DNA of 64,000 bases. It comes from Oscillospiraceae bacterium HV4-5-C5C (GTDB taxonomy: Bacteria; Bacillota; Clostridia; Saccharofermentanales; Fastidiosipilaceae). A program made the position numbers and the translations under genes. Positions within the stretch are counted from its first letter, which is position 1. Each line of letters begins with the position of its first letter. Where the stretch lies: assembly GCA_012034405.1 (NCBI GenBank), contig JAAVLZ010000004.1, positions 1 to 64,000 on the forward strand, read 5' to 3'. The notes beneath the pieces were generated by a model, which did no database searches, was not told the origin of the DNA, and saw only the letters and a program-made list of their open reading frames with translations. Shown piece after piece: positions 39,069 to 47,384 of this stretch.

Positions 39069-40481
39069 TCAGACTGCCGGCAGCGCTATAACGCAGGAAA
39101 ACAGCGGTATACCAGCCGGGGTCTGCAGTTCAGCCAGGAATGGCCGGTCTAAGACCATGTCAAGTTCAGGCTGGTCGACTGGCAGACTGGTTGCTCTGAT
39201 TCCGATCAGGGTAGCGGCTGCAGCTTCAACCCCATCTTCATTCATTTTCAGCCGGGCCAGCTGCTTGATATCACCTACAACTAAATCGCCGTTGCCCGCA
39301 GTTTCCAGCAGACCGCTGAAATCGGCCTGTCCGGGCTGAACTGCCAGTGTAGCACCCAGGGCCGGCAGGATATCAGTCAGATCTAGTTCTCCACTCAAAT
39401 CGATTTTAGGAACGGACCAATTAATGTTATACCGTTGCCAGCTCTGGGTTTCATCGGACGCTTCGTCAGCCGCGGTGGCGGTATCCGTAACCGCCAGATC
39501 GCTCCAATACTCATCAGAATTTAATACCTGCGTCAGGCTGACGTTTTCTGCCGGAAGGGTGAGGCGCAGGCGGTAACCACCGGCCAGGGTGAGGTCAGCC
39601 ATCTGATAGAGCCCGGTCACGCTGGCGGCGCTGTCCACGGCCTGACGATTCATAAAAACTGCTTCGCTCTGACTGCCATCAGCGGCCGTAAAGGTTCCGT
39701 CCACATTCTGAGTGCCATCAAAAGGAGTGGTCCAGGCACCCTTGAAATAAAGGGCATTGACCAGGGTCATAAGGCTGTCCGGCGACGGCAGATCAGCTCC
39801 GACTGAATCGGCTGTGATGAGTTTCAGGGTATGTTCTTCAATCCACTGAGCCAGAGCCTGATGAGCCGCCGACTGGGAGGTATAATTATAAAAGGCTGTC
39901 TGGTAACGCTGGGCGGCCAGATCGGCAAAGCTCTGCTTGACAGTTACCGCCTGGTCAACCCAGGCTGACTGTGCCGATCGCAGCGTCAGGCCGGTAGCTT
40001 CGTCATCCAGATTCAGCGACTGCAGCAAACCTGTCATCTCCTGGGCCAGGCTGGAAGCGTTTTCTGTCTCTCCGTACAGCAGGGTAAGCAGCTGAGTCCG
40101 GGTTTCCCCCTGTGCGCCCTCAGTCAGCATGGCCAGATCAATAAAGAGGCTGGCCGGGGAATAAATGATATTTTTGCTGCCGTCAGCGGAAAGTTGCGGC
40201 AATGAGTTTTGGTCAAAGCGCCGCAAGGCCTGAGCCAATTGAGCAGCCTCGCCCTCCAGGCCGTAATTCAACAGTTCTTCACGGTTGCTGTCATCTGTTT
40301 TTACAGCCGCAGCAACGGCTGCCAGCGGTGTTGGTTCACTTTGATCAGCCGCTCGGCTTTCATCCGTTACGGATCCTGAACTGCCGCAGGCAGTCATTGG
40401 CAGCACGGCCAGACTAAGGGTCAAAAGCGCTGTAGCGCGTTTAATCCAGCTTCTTTTACGGGGTAAATCATTTTGTTGCAT
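39069..40481 (-). CDS. lipoprotein serpin (serine protease inhibitor)
   Basis: The 470-residue protein has a lipoprotein signal ending in PMTAC (Cys at about 32), a disordered linker, then a serpin fold (about 75-470). Diagnostic blocks are IIYSPASLFIDLAML, LMTLVNALYFKGAWTTPFD and, near the end, RPFLAELQTPAGIPLF. The hinge of the reactive-centre loop reads EDGVEAAAAT (415-424), with the small residues needed for loop insertion, so it should be inhibitory. Counting 15 residues from the hinge Gly places P1-P1' at about Thr431-Ser432 in IRATSLP. Secreted bacterial serpins in gut anaerobes inhibit elastase-like proteases; that target is only inferred. GGAGGAG precedes the ATG. Confidence 0.92.
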   Translation of the reverse strand: MQQNDLPRKRSWIKRATALLTLSLAVLPMTACGSSGSVTDESRAADQSEPTPLAAVAAAVKTDDSNREELLNYGLEGEAAQLAQALRRFDQNSLPQLSADGSKNIIYSPASLFIDLAMLTEGAQGETRTQLLTLLYGETENASSLAQEMTGLLQSLNLDDEATGLTLRSAQSAWVDQAVTVKQSFADLAAQRYQTAFYNYTSQSAAHQALAQWIEEHTLKLITADSVGADLPSPDSLMTLVNALYFKGAWTTPFDGTQNVDGTFTAADGSQSEAVFMNRQAVDSAASVTGLYQMADLTLAGGYRLRLTLPAENVSLTQVLNSDEYWSDLAVTDTATAADEASDETQSWQRYNINWSVPKIDLSGELDLTDILPALGATLAVQPGQADFSGLLETAGNGDLVVGDIKQLARLKMNEDGVEAAAATLIGIRATSLPVDQPELDMVLDRPFLAELQTPAGIPLFSCVIALPAV

Positions 40482-40640
40482 ATAGATCTCCTCCAGGCTC
40501 AGGTTTAAGAGAACACAACCAGATGGTGACGCGCCTCTTGCACCTGTACGTATCTATGATGAATACCGCGCCAGACAGCTCAAGGTTGCAGGCTTAAGCC
40601 GGAAACTAATATTGACACCCGGAAAGGAAGGGACAAGGTT

Positions 40641-40808
40641 ATGGCCGGGGATGGAACAGTCAGCCAAGTGCATAGACAAAAAAGCCTGACCTCAAAACAG
40701 ATCACTGACGTGCTGTCCCAAGATCAAGCTAATCTGAAACTGCTGCAACGGACGCCAGCCAGCACCCGTATGCAGATGTTCCCGGAAATCAGAAGAGATC
40801 CAGGTTAA
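40641..40808 (+). CDS. possible 55-residue protein
   Basis: A short open frame from ATG 40641 to TAA 40808 with purine-rich GGAAGGG and AAGG sites just upstream. The product (MAGDGTVSQVHRQKS..., ending EIRRDPG) is polar and basic, without signal or membrane segment, and has no recognised family. It lies between the divergent serpin gene and the convergent tRNA genes. Codon use looks plausible, but the length alone gives little assurance. Confidence 0.3.
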   Translation: MAGDGTVSQVHRQKSLTSKQITDVLSQDQANLKLLQRTPASTRMQMFPEIRRDPG

Positions 40809-40812
40809 AATA

Positions 40813-40886
40813 TGGCTGCCGACGAAGGATTTGAACCCTCACAAACTGATCCAGAGTCAGGTGTGCTGCCATTACACTAGTCGGCA
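40813..40886 (-). tRNA. tRNA-Gln (anticodon CTG)
   Basis: A 74-base cloverleaf on the minus strand: acceptor TGCCGAC/GTCGGCA, D-arm with AGTGTAATGG, anticodon loop CTCTGGA with CTG, T-arm GGGTTCAAATCC, discriminator G and encoded CCA. Confidence 0.92.
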
Positions 40887-40889
40887 ATA

Positions 40890-40966
40890 TGGTGGGTAGT
40901 ATTGGACTCGAACCAACGACCCCTTGCATGTCAAGCAAGTACTCTAACCAGCTGAGCTAACCACCC
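40890..40966 (-). tRNA. tRNA-Val (anticodon GAC)
   Basis: A 77-base cloverleaf on the minus strand: acceptor GGGTGGT/ACTACCC, D-arm AGCTCAGCTGG, anticodon stem CTTGC/GCAAG around TTGACAT with GAC, T-arm TTGGTTCGAGTCCAA, encoded CCA. It is three bases upstream of tRNA-Gln, probably one transcript. Confidence 0.95.
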
Positions 40967-41097
40967 ATGCGAAATGACTTGACGGTCATCTCCGCGGCCT
41001 ATAAAGGATACTTCAGCAATTATGGCATTGTCAAGATGTTTACTGAAATTAATTGGTCAGTTTTGATGGTGGATTTCAGGTAAGCTCCCGCGCTGCA

Positions 41098-41760
41098 TCA
41101 ATAAAGGGGTCTGCCGCCCCAGGCCTTTTTTAAAGCTGGCAGGAGAATCAGCAAGCAGCCGGCATAAACAACTGCCTGGATTATCACTCCCGGCAGGCGG
41201 CTGATCAGTAATGGGATAAAGGCTACACCTAACAGTTGAGTCAGCCAAAACGTGCGCAGCCAGACAGAACAGATCAAGGTGTCCGCCACCACCCCGCCCA
41301 CTGCTTTGGCAGGCAGTCGTTCCCAGGTTTGGGCAGCGCTCATCCGCGGCCGTTCCTGCAGTCCGGAAGGCTGATTGGCCGGCAGTCCGGCAGGAGCTGC
41401 CGCCAGGCGTTCACGCCAGACAGTCAGGCGGTTTGCCGCCCAGGCGATCAGCCCCGGCAAGCAGCCCTCCAGCCCGGCTGCCAGGGTAAAGCCCGGGTGG
41501 AATGTACCGGACGGGAAGAGCATAAAGCCCAGCACATCCGCCACCAGGCCGCAGGTCAGGCCGGACCACGGACCCAGCAGGATCCCCGCCAGCATAACCG
41601 GCAGCGGACCCAGCCCTATCCTCAGACTCCCTGAGCCCAGGGTAAAAGAAAAAATCCGCGTAAATAGTACACTTAAAGCCGTAAACAAAGCCAGCACTGC
41701 CAGCTTTCTCAGACTGAGCCAGGGTCTGGCAACGGATCCGGAAATACCTGGTTTCATCAT
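41098..41760 (-). CDS. folT: folate ECF transporter S-component
   Basis: Membrane substrate-binding component of an energy-coupling-factor vitamin transporter. Six hydrophobic helices are visible; the segment RIGLGPLPVMLAGILLGPWS, then GLTCGLVADVLGFMLFPSG, is typical of FolT-type S-components. The loop between helices 3 and 4 carries a Pro/Gln-rich insertion (about residues 118-145). A THF-class riboswitch directly upstream supports folate as the substrate. ATG 41760 follows AAGGAG at nine bases; a longer frame start at 41778 places the ribosome site inside the gene. The ECF module (EcfA/A'/T) is elsewhere. Confidence 0.88.
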   Translation of the reverse strand: MMKPGISGSVARPWLSLRKLAVLALFTALSVLFTRIFSFTLGSGSLRIGLGPLPVMLAGILLGPWSGLTCGLVADVLGFMLFPSGTFHPGFTLAAGLEGCLPGLIAWAANRLTVWRERLAAAPAGLPANQPSGLQERPRMSAAQTWERLPAKAVGGVVADTLICSVWLRTFWLTQLLGVAFIPLLISRLPGVIIQAVVYAGCLLILLPALKKAWGGRPLY

Positions 41761-41792
41761 TGTCACCAACTCCTTCAATTGGATTCAGGCCA

Positions 41793-41832
41793 CATAGAAG
41801 GAGCGGATAGTTCCTGCAGATAATTCTATGTG
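41793..41832 (-). promoter_or_regulatory. expression-platform hairpin between riboswitch and folT
   Basis: CACATAGAA and TTCTATGTG form a 9-bp stem right after the riboswitch P1. No T-run follows, so it may act on translation or be an alternative pairing partner rather than a terminator. Confidence 0.4.
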
Positions 41833-41925
41833 ACAGCTGGGGTGATTCAGCACCGCAAGATCACCTGTCTTTTCGTTTGAGGTTATTCCCGGCCCTCAAC
41901 ACTTAACGCGCTGAACCTATCTGTC
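41832..41925 (-). ncRNA. tetrahydrofolate (THF-I) riboswitch
   Basis: The minus strand contains the conserved core GCGTTAAGTG after TTCAGC, a following P3 stem TTGAGG/CCTCAAA joined to ACGAA, and GCGGTGCTGAATC closing the ligand pocket. The outer stem is GACAG (5') with CTGTC (3'). All are hallmarks of the THF-I riboswitch class, which represses folate transport or synthesis genes when reduced folate binds. It sits some 72 bases upstream of folT. Confidence 0.85.
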
Positions 41926-42081
41926 GTCAATCCGCCGGCGGGAAGCCTGCGGCTGGCTATAATATATCACGAAGCCGTGCTTAGTCCATAGTAAAGAGAC
42001 AAGTCTGAAAGGACATTACCCGACTTGCTTGGCTGGGGCTCCGTATTTATGAAATCTTTAGGTTTCAGCCGTTACTCCGTA

Positions 42082-42087
42082 TATAAT
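42082..42087 (+). promoter_or_regulatory. -10 box of the two-component operon (candidate)
   Basis: A perfect TATAAT 36 bases before the response-regulator ATG. A good -35 at the right distance is not evident (TAGGTT at 17 bases), so activation by a regulator is possible. Confidence 0.35.
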
Positions 42088-42122
42088 TAAATAGTCCGTA
42101 TTACCAGTTTCAGGAGGAAATC

Positions 42123-42845
42123 ATGTCTGCACACAATTTGAGCCAGCCCTATAACACCATTTTGATTTGCGATGACGATCCGGATATTGTCCGCGCGCTG
42201 GCTGTATATCTTGAAAGAGCAGGCTTTCAGAACCAGGCTGCTTACACGGGCCAGCAGGCACTGACCGCGTTGGCCGAGCAAGAGATTGATCTGGTTCTTC
42301 TGGACATTATGATGCCGGAATTAGACGGTATCCGCGCGCTGCAACTGATCCGGGAAACTTATAATGTACCGGTGATATTGATTTCCGCCAAATCTGAAGA
42401 TCAGGACAAAATTAATGGCTTGAATTTCGGAGCGGATGATTATATTACCAAACCGTTCAACCCGCAGGAGGTGATAGCCAGGGTGCAGGCCCAGCTTCGC
42501 CGTTATACGCTGCTGGGTCCCAAGCCGTCTCCTGAAACTGTCTACAGCAGCGGCGGCCTGTGGCTGGATGATGCCAGTAAAGACTGCACGGTGGATGGCC
42601 GGCCGGTCAACCTGACAGCTTCGGAATTCAATATTCTCAAATTCCTGCTGTCCCACAAAGGGCAGGTCTTCAGTTCAGAAAAGATCTATCAATCGGTGTG
42701 GAAAAATCAACCTTATGGCAGTGAAAATACGGTAGCGGTTCATATCTGCCATATAAGGGAAAAAATAGAAGCCAATCCAAAAAGTCCGATTTACCTCAAA
42801 GTTATCTGGGGTAAAGGCTATAAGATTGAAGCAATCGAGGACTAA
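42123..42845 (+). CDS. OmpR/PhoB-family response regulator
   Basis: Receiver domain (about residues 13-127) with acidic pocket CDDDPD, phospho-acceptor Asp in LVLLDIMMPE (about residue 60) and the conserved Lys in YITKPF, followed by a winged-helix DNA-binding domain (about 145-238) with LTASEFNILKFLLSHKGQVF and ENTVAVHICHIREKIE. It resembles VanR/PhoP regulators. AGGAGG precedes the ATG by six bases. The partner kinase gene starts three bases after its stop. Confidence 0.93.
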   Translation: MSAHNLSQPYNTILICDDDPDIVRALAVYLERAGFQNQAAYTGQQALTALAEQEIDLVLLDIMMPELDGIRALQLIRETYNVPVILISAKSEDQDKINGLNFGADDYITKPFNPQEVIARVQAQLRRYTLLGPKPSPETVYSSGGLWLDDASKDCTVDGRPVNLTASEFNILKFLLSHKGQVFSSEKIYQSVWKNQPYGSENTVAVHICHIREKIEANPKSPIYLKVIWGKGYKIEAIED

Positions 42846-42848
42846 ATC

Positions 42849-45155
42849 ATGTCGCGATTCAGAGCCTCTGTCCCCCTAAAAATCCTGGCCGTTTGTCTGG
42901 CTTCCTTTTTCCTGCTGCTCTTACTGGGGCTGACTGTCATCTGGGGCAGCATGATTATAGTCGGTTATGTTCCCGGCAAAGACTGGGAAGTTGCCAGCCG
43001 TTTTCCTTCCCAGCTGCACCATTTGATTGATTCGGCTGACGCGCTTTATGCCAGTGGCCTGGCTCCGCAAAGCAGTGACGCCGACCTGGACATCCTAATT
43101 AATCAGGAAGACAGCAGCCTGACGCTGTATGAGCGGCAGGCGCTGGCGCAAAGCCGCCTGGATACATTGGATGAAGACCGTTACACTCTGAATTATTACT
43201 CCAACCAGTATCTCATCCTTGACGCGAGCAGAAATGTTATCAGCGGCAATGATCAGTCCGCGGAGCTGGATTCGACCTATGCTGCAGCGTTCCCGCTTCA
43301 GGGGTGGAAGGACAGTTACGATTATAAGTTTTCGTTTGACACCAAGGTGCTGGAGCGAAAGGACGGAAAAAGCTGGACTCTGAGTAATTTTGACACATCC
43401 AATTTGAGTTTCCCGGCCGGCAGCACGCTCTATGTGCAACTCAGCCCAGGTAGTTATGGCGTTTTAAATCAGACACTGAGCCGCAACCTCGCTAATTTGC
43501 TGCAGGGTAACGAGCTGGTTTTTATCCTCTTACTTGTGGGGATTTTAATATCCCTGATCATACTTTACGTATTCCTGTTTCAATCCTGTGGCTATAAGCG
43601 CCGGGCAGACGGCAGTTTGCCGGAGCGGGGCGAAATCAGTCTGAATTTTACGGACTATATCTATCAGGAGGTTTATATCCCGGCCTGTCTGGGCGTGATG
43701 CTGCTGTTTTTTGCCATCGCGGCCCTTTTAAGCGCGGACAGTATCAACACCATCAGCAGCACGCTGGGTCAGCTGCCGTCTTACAGCGCCTTCTCCACCC
43801 TGGCATGGCTGGTTACTCCGCCGTTTGCCAGCTGTCTGGCCGGCCTGCTGGTGTTTCACTCCTTGATTTTATCTGAGGCCCGCCGCATTAAAGCTCACCT
43901 GTTTTGGCGGAGCAGTTTGATCGGCCGCCTGTTTGGCTTAATCAACCGCCTGCTGCAAAGTCTCCCCCGCAACCTGGCGCTGGGGATCAGTTTTATCCTC
44001 TATTACCTGCTGGCCATACCGCTTTTCTTTTATTTATGGAACCGACTTTATAGTATCAGTACCCTCTTTTTGATCTTTGTCTTACTGGAAGGTCTGCCGT
44101 TCGTCTTTTTCCTGTATCTGGTCTATATCCGCCGCAGCCTGTATGTCTTGAATAATATGATCGCCGATATGTCCCAGGGAGGCTTCTCTGCCACCCCTCG
44201 CCTCACCGGGGTCAAACTGCTCCCGTCTGTCAACCGGGCCGTCCGCAACCTTGAAAATCTGGGCCAGAGCGCGCGCCGGGCGGTTGAAGCCCAGGTTAAT
44301 TCCGAGCGACTCAAGACCGAGCTGATCACGAATGTATCTCATGACCTCAAGACTCCGCTCACCTCCATTATCAGCTATGTGGATCTGCTGAAAAAAGAAC
44401 AGCCCGGCAGCGCCGCCAGCCAGGAATATCTGAAAGTATTAGAGCAGAAATCCGAACGGCTGCGGAGGTTGATCGACGATTTAGTCGAAGCGTCCAAGGC
44501 CGCTACCGGCAACCTGACCTTAAATACTACAGAGATTGATCTGACTGAGTTTCTTCGCCAGGTTCATGGAGAGTTCATTGAAAAGTTCACGGTCAACCAT
44601 CTGGAACTGATCCTTCGCCTGCCCGAACAAGTGAGCTCGGTGCTGCTGCAAACTGATGGCCATTATTTATGGCGGATACTGGAAAACCTCCTGGAGAACG
44701 CCCGTAAATACAGCTTATCCGGGTCAAGAGTTTATCTGGACTTGCTCTGCCTCAATGACGGGCTCAAGATACGGATCAGGAATATTTCCGCCGCGCCGAT
44801 TGACTTATCAACAGAGGAGCTGATGGAACGGTTCATCCGCGGAGACAGCGCCCGTTCCAGTGAAGGTTCCGGTCTGGGGCTCTCAATTGCTCAGAGTCTG
44901 GCTGAGGTTCTGGGAGGACACTTTGAGCTGGATGTGCATGATGATATTTTCACGGCTGCAGTATACTTTCCTGCCAGTCTGGAACAACCTGAAGGGCTCA
45001 GTACTGAAGCAGTCAGTCCCTTAACGCCGGACCAGTTTGCCGCGGACCCTGAGACCAATCAGCAGCCGCCTGCCCTGCCGCTCGATCAGGAAAACGGAGA
45101 GACTGTCACGCCGGTCGTAACCCCGGCTCCGGACAACCCGGATTCGCAAGAATAA
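42849..45155 (+). CDS. sensor histidine kinase with extended membrane domain
   Basis: The 768-residue protein has an N-terminal helix (11-37), an extracytoplasmic sensor (about 40-225), then five or six more helices (about 226-440), an unusual feature since most such kinases have only two. The kinase core has the H-box NVSHDLKTPLTSI (His at about 498), N-box ENLLENARKYS and G2 box SEGSGLGLSIA; the D/G1 box is replaced by RNISAAP, as in VanS-like enzymes. A Pro/Glu-rich C-terminal tail (about 715-768) is extra. It pairs with the upstream regulator. Its downstream neighbour, a transporter, may be a target. Confidence 0.9.
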   Translation: MSRFRASVPLKILAVCLASFFLLLLLGLTVIWGSMIIVGYVPGKDWEVASRFPSQLHHLIDSADALYASGLAPQSSDADLDILINQEDSSLTLYERQALAQSRLDTLDEDRYTLNYYSNQYLILDASRNVISGNDQSAELDSTYAAAFPLQGWKDSYDYKFSFDTKVLERKDGKSWTLSNFDTSNLSFPAGSTLYVQLSPGSYGVLNQTLSRNLANLLQGNELVFILLLVGILISLIILYVFLFQSCGYKRRADGSLPERGEISLNFTDYIYQEVYIPACLGVMLLFFAIAALLSADSINTISSTLGQLPSYSAFSTLAWLVTPPFASCLAGLLVFHSLILSEARRIKAHLFWRSSLIGRLFGLINRLLQSLPRNLALGISFILYYLLAIPLFFYLWNRLYSISTLFLIFVLLEGLPFVFFLYLVYIRRSLYVLNNMIADMSQGGFSATPRLTGVKLLPSVNRAVRNLENLGQSARRAVEAQVNSERLKTELITNVSHDLKTPLTSIISYVDLLKKEQPGSAASQEYLKVLEQKSERLRRLIDDLVEASKAATGNLTLNTTEIDLTEFLRQVHGEFIEKFTVNHLELILRLPEQVSSVLLQTDGHYLWRILENLLENARKYSLSGSRVYLDLLCLNDGLKIRIRNISAAPIDLSTEELMERFIRGDSARSSEGSGLGLSIAQSLAEVLGGHFELDVHDDIFTAAVYFPASLEQPEGLSTEAVSPLTPDQFAADPETNQQPPALPLDQENGETVTPVVTPAPDNPDSQE

Positions 45156-45324
45156 AGTCAGCTGAATTGCATCCAGCTGACAGTTCAAGCGAATTTTCGT
45201 TCAATTATAGCCTGTTATTCGTCTCATTTCTGGCTTGCTCCTGCAGGCTGCAATGTGCTAATATTCACAATTAAGTTAATATTTTCAGCTAATTCACGGC
45301 TTGTTAATTGAACGGAGGACATTT

Positions 45325-46455
45325 ATGAACAGGGGTACTAAAGGGTTACATCGTCTTGCCGCTACGCTGACCGCGTTATCCATGACCGTCATGCTGGCTG
45401 GCTGCGGCAGTCAAAGCGGCACTGCTACCACTACAAATACAGCTGCGGCGACGACCTCAGCAACGACCGCGGAGGCGGCGACCTCAGCTGCAGCCGCTAC
45501 GGACAGCAGCAGTGCGGAAACCACTGCGGAGGCTTCCGCTTCCGGTACAGTTGAATTGGTGGACAAGTCTTTTAAAATCGGCATTATGCAGCTGGTAGAG
45601 CATAATGCGCTGGACGCCGCCAAAGAGGGTTTTGTTGATGGTCTGGCAGCGCACGGGATTGTCGAAGGTGAAAACCTGACGATCGATTTTGAAAACGCTC
45701 AGAACGACCAATCCAACGCGCAGACGATTGCGCAGCAGTTTGCGGCGGACTCGGATATAGATCTGGTTCTGGCGATTGCTACCCCCGTAGCTCAGGCCGC
45801 GGTTAACGCCATCACTGACCGGCCGATCCTGGTGACGGCGGTCACGGATCCGGCCGCCTCCGGTCTGGTAAAAAGTAATGATGCCCCGGGAGGAAATCTC
45901 ACCGGTACCTCCGATCTGAATCCGGTTAAGGAGCAGATGCAGTTGCTGACGGAGCTGGTACCTGACGCCAAAACGGTCGGTATCATGTACTCCTCCAGTG
46001 AGGCCAACTCTGAAGTGCAGGCCAAGCTGGCTGAGACAGAAGCTCAGGCACTGGGTCTGAAGACAGAAATATTTACGGCTTCAGCCAGCAATGAGATCCA
46101 ACAGGTTGTGGAGTCGGCAGTTGGTAAAGTTGACGCAATATATATTCCGACAGATAACACGTTTGCCAGTTCTATGGCTATCGTCGGACAGGTAGCGGAA
46201 GAAGCCAAGCTGCCGGTTATTGCGGGTGAAGAAAACATGATGAAAGCCGGGGCGCTGGCGACCGTCAGTCTGGATTACTACAAGCTGGGTCAGCAGACCG
46301 CAGACATGGCTTACGATATCCTGGTTAACGGCAAGGATCCTGCTACCATGCCGATTGAGTATCAATCAGATCCGGTTTTAGCTATCAATCAGGATTTTGC
46401 CGATGCTATTGGTCTGACGATTCCGGATAGCATTTTAGCCGAGGTAGGGAAATGA
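45325..46455 (+). CDS. trpX: ABC transporter substrate-binding lipoprotein (TrpX-like)
   Basis: 376-residue periplasmic-type binding protein of the ABC_sub_bind family. The lipobox is VMLAGC (Cys27), followed by a Thr/Ala/Ser-rich disordered stretch (about 32-72), then two alpha/beta lobes starting FKIGIMQLVEHNALDAAKEG; PILVTAVTDPAASGLV and YIPTDNTFAS are conserved. With the two following genes it forms a trpXYZ-type importer, whose substrate in streptococci is predicted to be tryptophan; no Trp T-box was found here, so the substrate is inferred only. The start follows GGAGG. It overlaps the permease gene by four bases. Confidence 0.85.
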   Translation: MNRGTKGLHRLAATLTALSMTVMLAGCGSQSGTATTTNTAAATTSATTAEAATSAAAATDSSSAETTAEASASGTVELVDKSFKIGIMQLVEHNALDAAKEGFVDGLAAHGIVEGENLTIDFENAQNDQSNAQTIAQQFAADSDIDLVLAIATPVAQAAVNAITDRPILVTAVTDPAASGLVKSNDAPGGNLTGTSDLNPVKEQMQLLTELVPDAKTVGIMYSSSEANSEVQAKLAETEAQALGLKTEIFTASASNEIQQVVESAVGKVDAIYIPTDNTFASSMAIVGQVAEEAKLPVIAGEENMMKAGALATVSLDYYKLGQQTADMAYDILVNGKDPATMPIEYQSDPVLAINQDFADAIGLTIPDSILAEVGK

Positions 46456-47384
46456 GTTCTTTTGCCAGTTCACTTGTCAGCGGAGTCAGCCAGGGGCTCT
46501 TATGGGCCATCATGGCCTTGGGGGTTTATATTACCTTCCGGCTGCTTGACATCGCTGACATGACGGTAGACGGCAGCTTTACCACTGGCGGGGCGGTGAC
46601 AGCCATCTGTATGATGGCGGGTTACCACCCGCTTTTTGCGATTCTGGTCGCGACGCTGGCCGGTATGCTGGCTGGCCTGATTACCGGAATTCTGACGACC
46701 AGGATGAAAATTCCCGCCCTGCTGTCCGGTATTCTGACTCAGATCGGTCTTTATACGATCAATCTCCGGATTATGGGTAAAGCCAACATTCCGCTGACCG
46801 GAATTAACAGCCAGATCCAAAATCTGTTTAATTGGCAGCTACCCTTTAATGCATCCCGGTCAGCCGTTGCGCTGATGATCGGCCTGATATTTACGTCGGT
46901 TATTATTGTGCTGATGTATCTGTTTTTTGGCACTGAAATCGGCGCGGCTATCCGCGCGACCGGCAATAATCCTGCCATGGTCAGGGCTTTGGGGGCCAAT
47001 ACCAAAAACACCACCCTGTTTGGTCTGATGATGGGCAATGCCCTGGTTGCCATCAGCGGTGGCCTGGTAGCGCAGCAGCAAGGTTATAGCGACATAGGTA
47101 TGGGTACGGGTGCTATCGTAATCGGTCTGGCCAGTATTATTATTGGTGAGGTACTTTTCCCGAAAATCAATTTCTGGTTTCGCCTGATCGGTGTGGCTTT
47201 TGGATCCATCATTTATCGCATCGTCATCACCTTGATTCTGCGCTATAGTCCACTGAAGTCTTACGATTTAAAGCTGTTTACCGCAATAGTGGTGGCGCTG
47301 GCGCTGTGGTTGCCTTACTTGCTGCAACAGATCCGGGAGCATAAGGCCCGCCGGAGTAATATACCTAGCAGAGGCGGTGTTTAA
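46452..47384 (+). CDS. trpY: ABC transporter permease (TrpY-like)
   Basis: A BPD_transp_2 family permease of 310 residues with eight or nine hydrophobic helices. It opens with SLVSGVSQGLLWAIMALGVY and has the cytoplasmic coupling loop EIGAAIRATGNNPAMVRALGANT. It starts in the stop codon of the binding protein gene and ends directly before the ATPase gene, so the three form one transport system. Confidence 0.88.
   Translation: MSSFASSLVSGVSQGLLWAIMALGVYITFRLLDIADMTVDGSFTTGGAVTAICMMAGYHPLFAILVATLAGMLAGLITGILTTRMKIPALLSGILTQIGLYTINLRIMGKANIPLTGINSQIQNLFNWQLPFNASRSAVALMIGLIFTSVIIVLMYLFFGTEIGAAIRATGNNPAMVRALGANTKNTTLFGLMMGNALVAISGGLVAQQQGYSDIGMGTGAIVIGLASIIIGEVLFPKINFWFRLIGVAFGSIIYRIVITLILRYSPLKSYDLKLFTAIVVALALWLPYLLQQIREHKARRSNIPSRGGV

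Noticed and set aside
45156-45324. Tryptophan T-box or other riboswitch before the trpXYZ-like genes
   Set aside because: Only a short CAGCTG-containing hairpin was seen; no T-box motif or terminator/antiterminator pair exists in the 170-base region.
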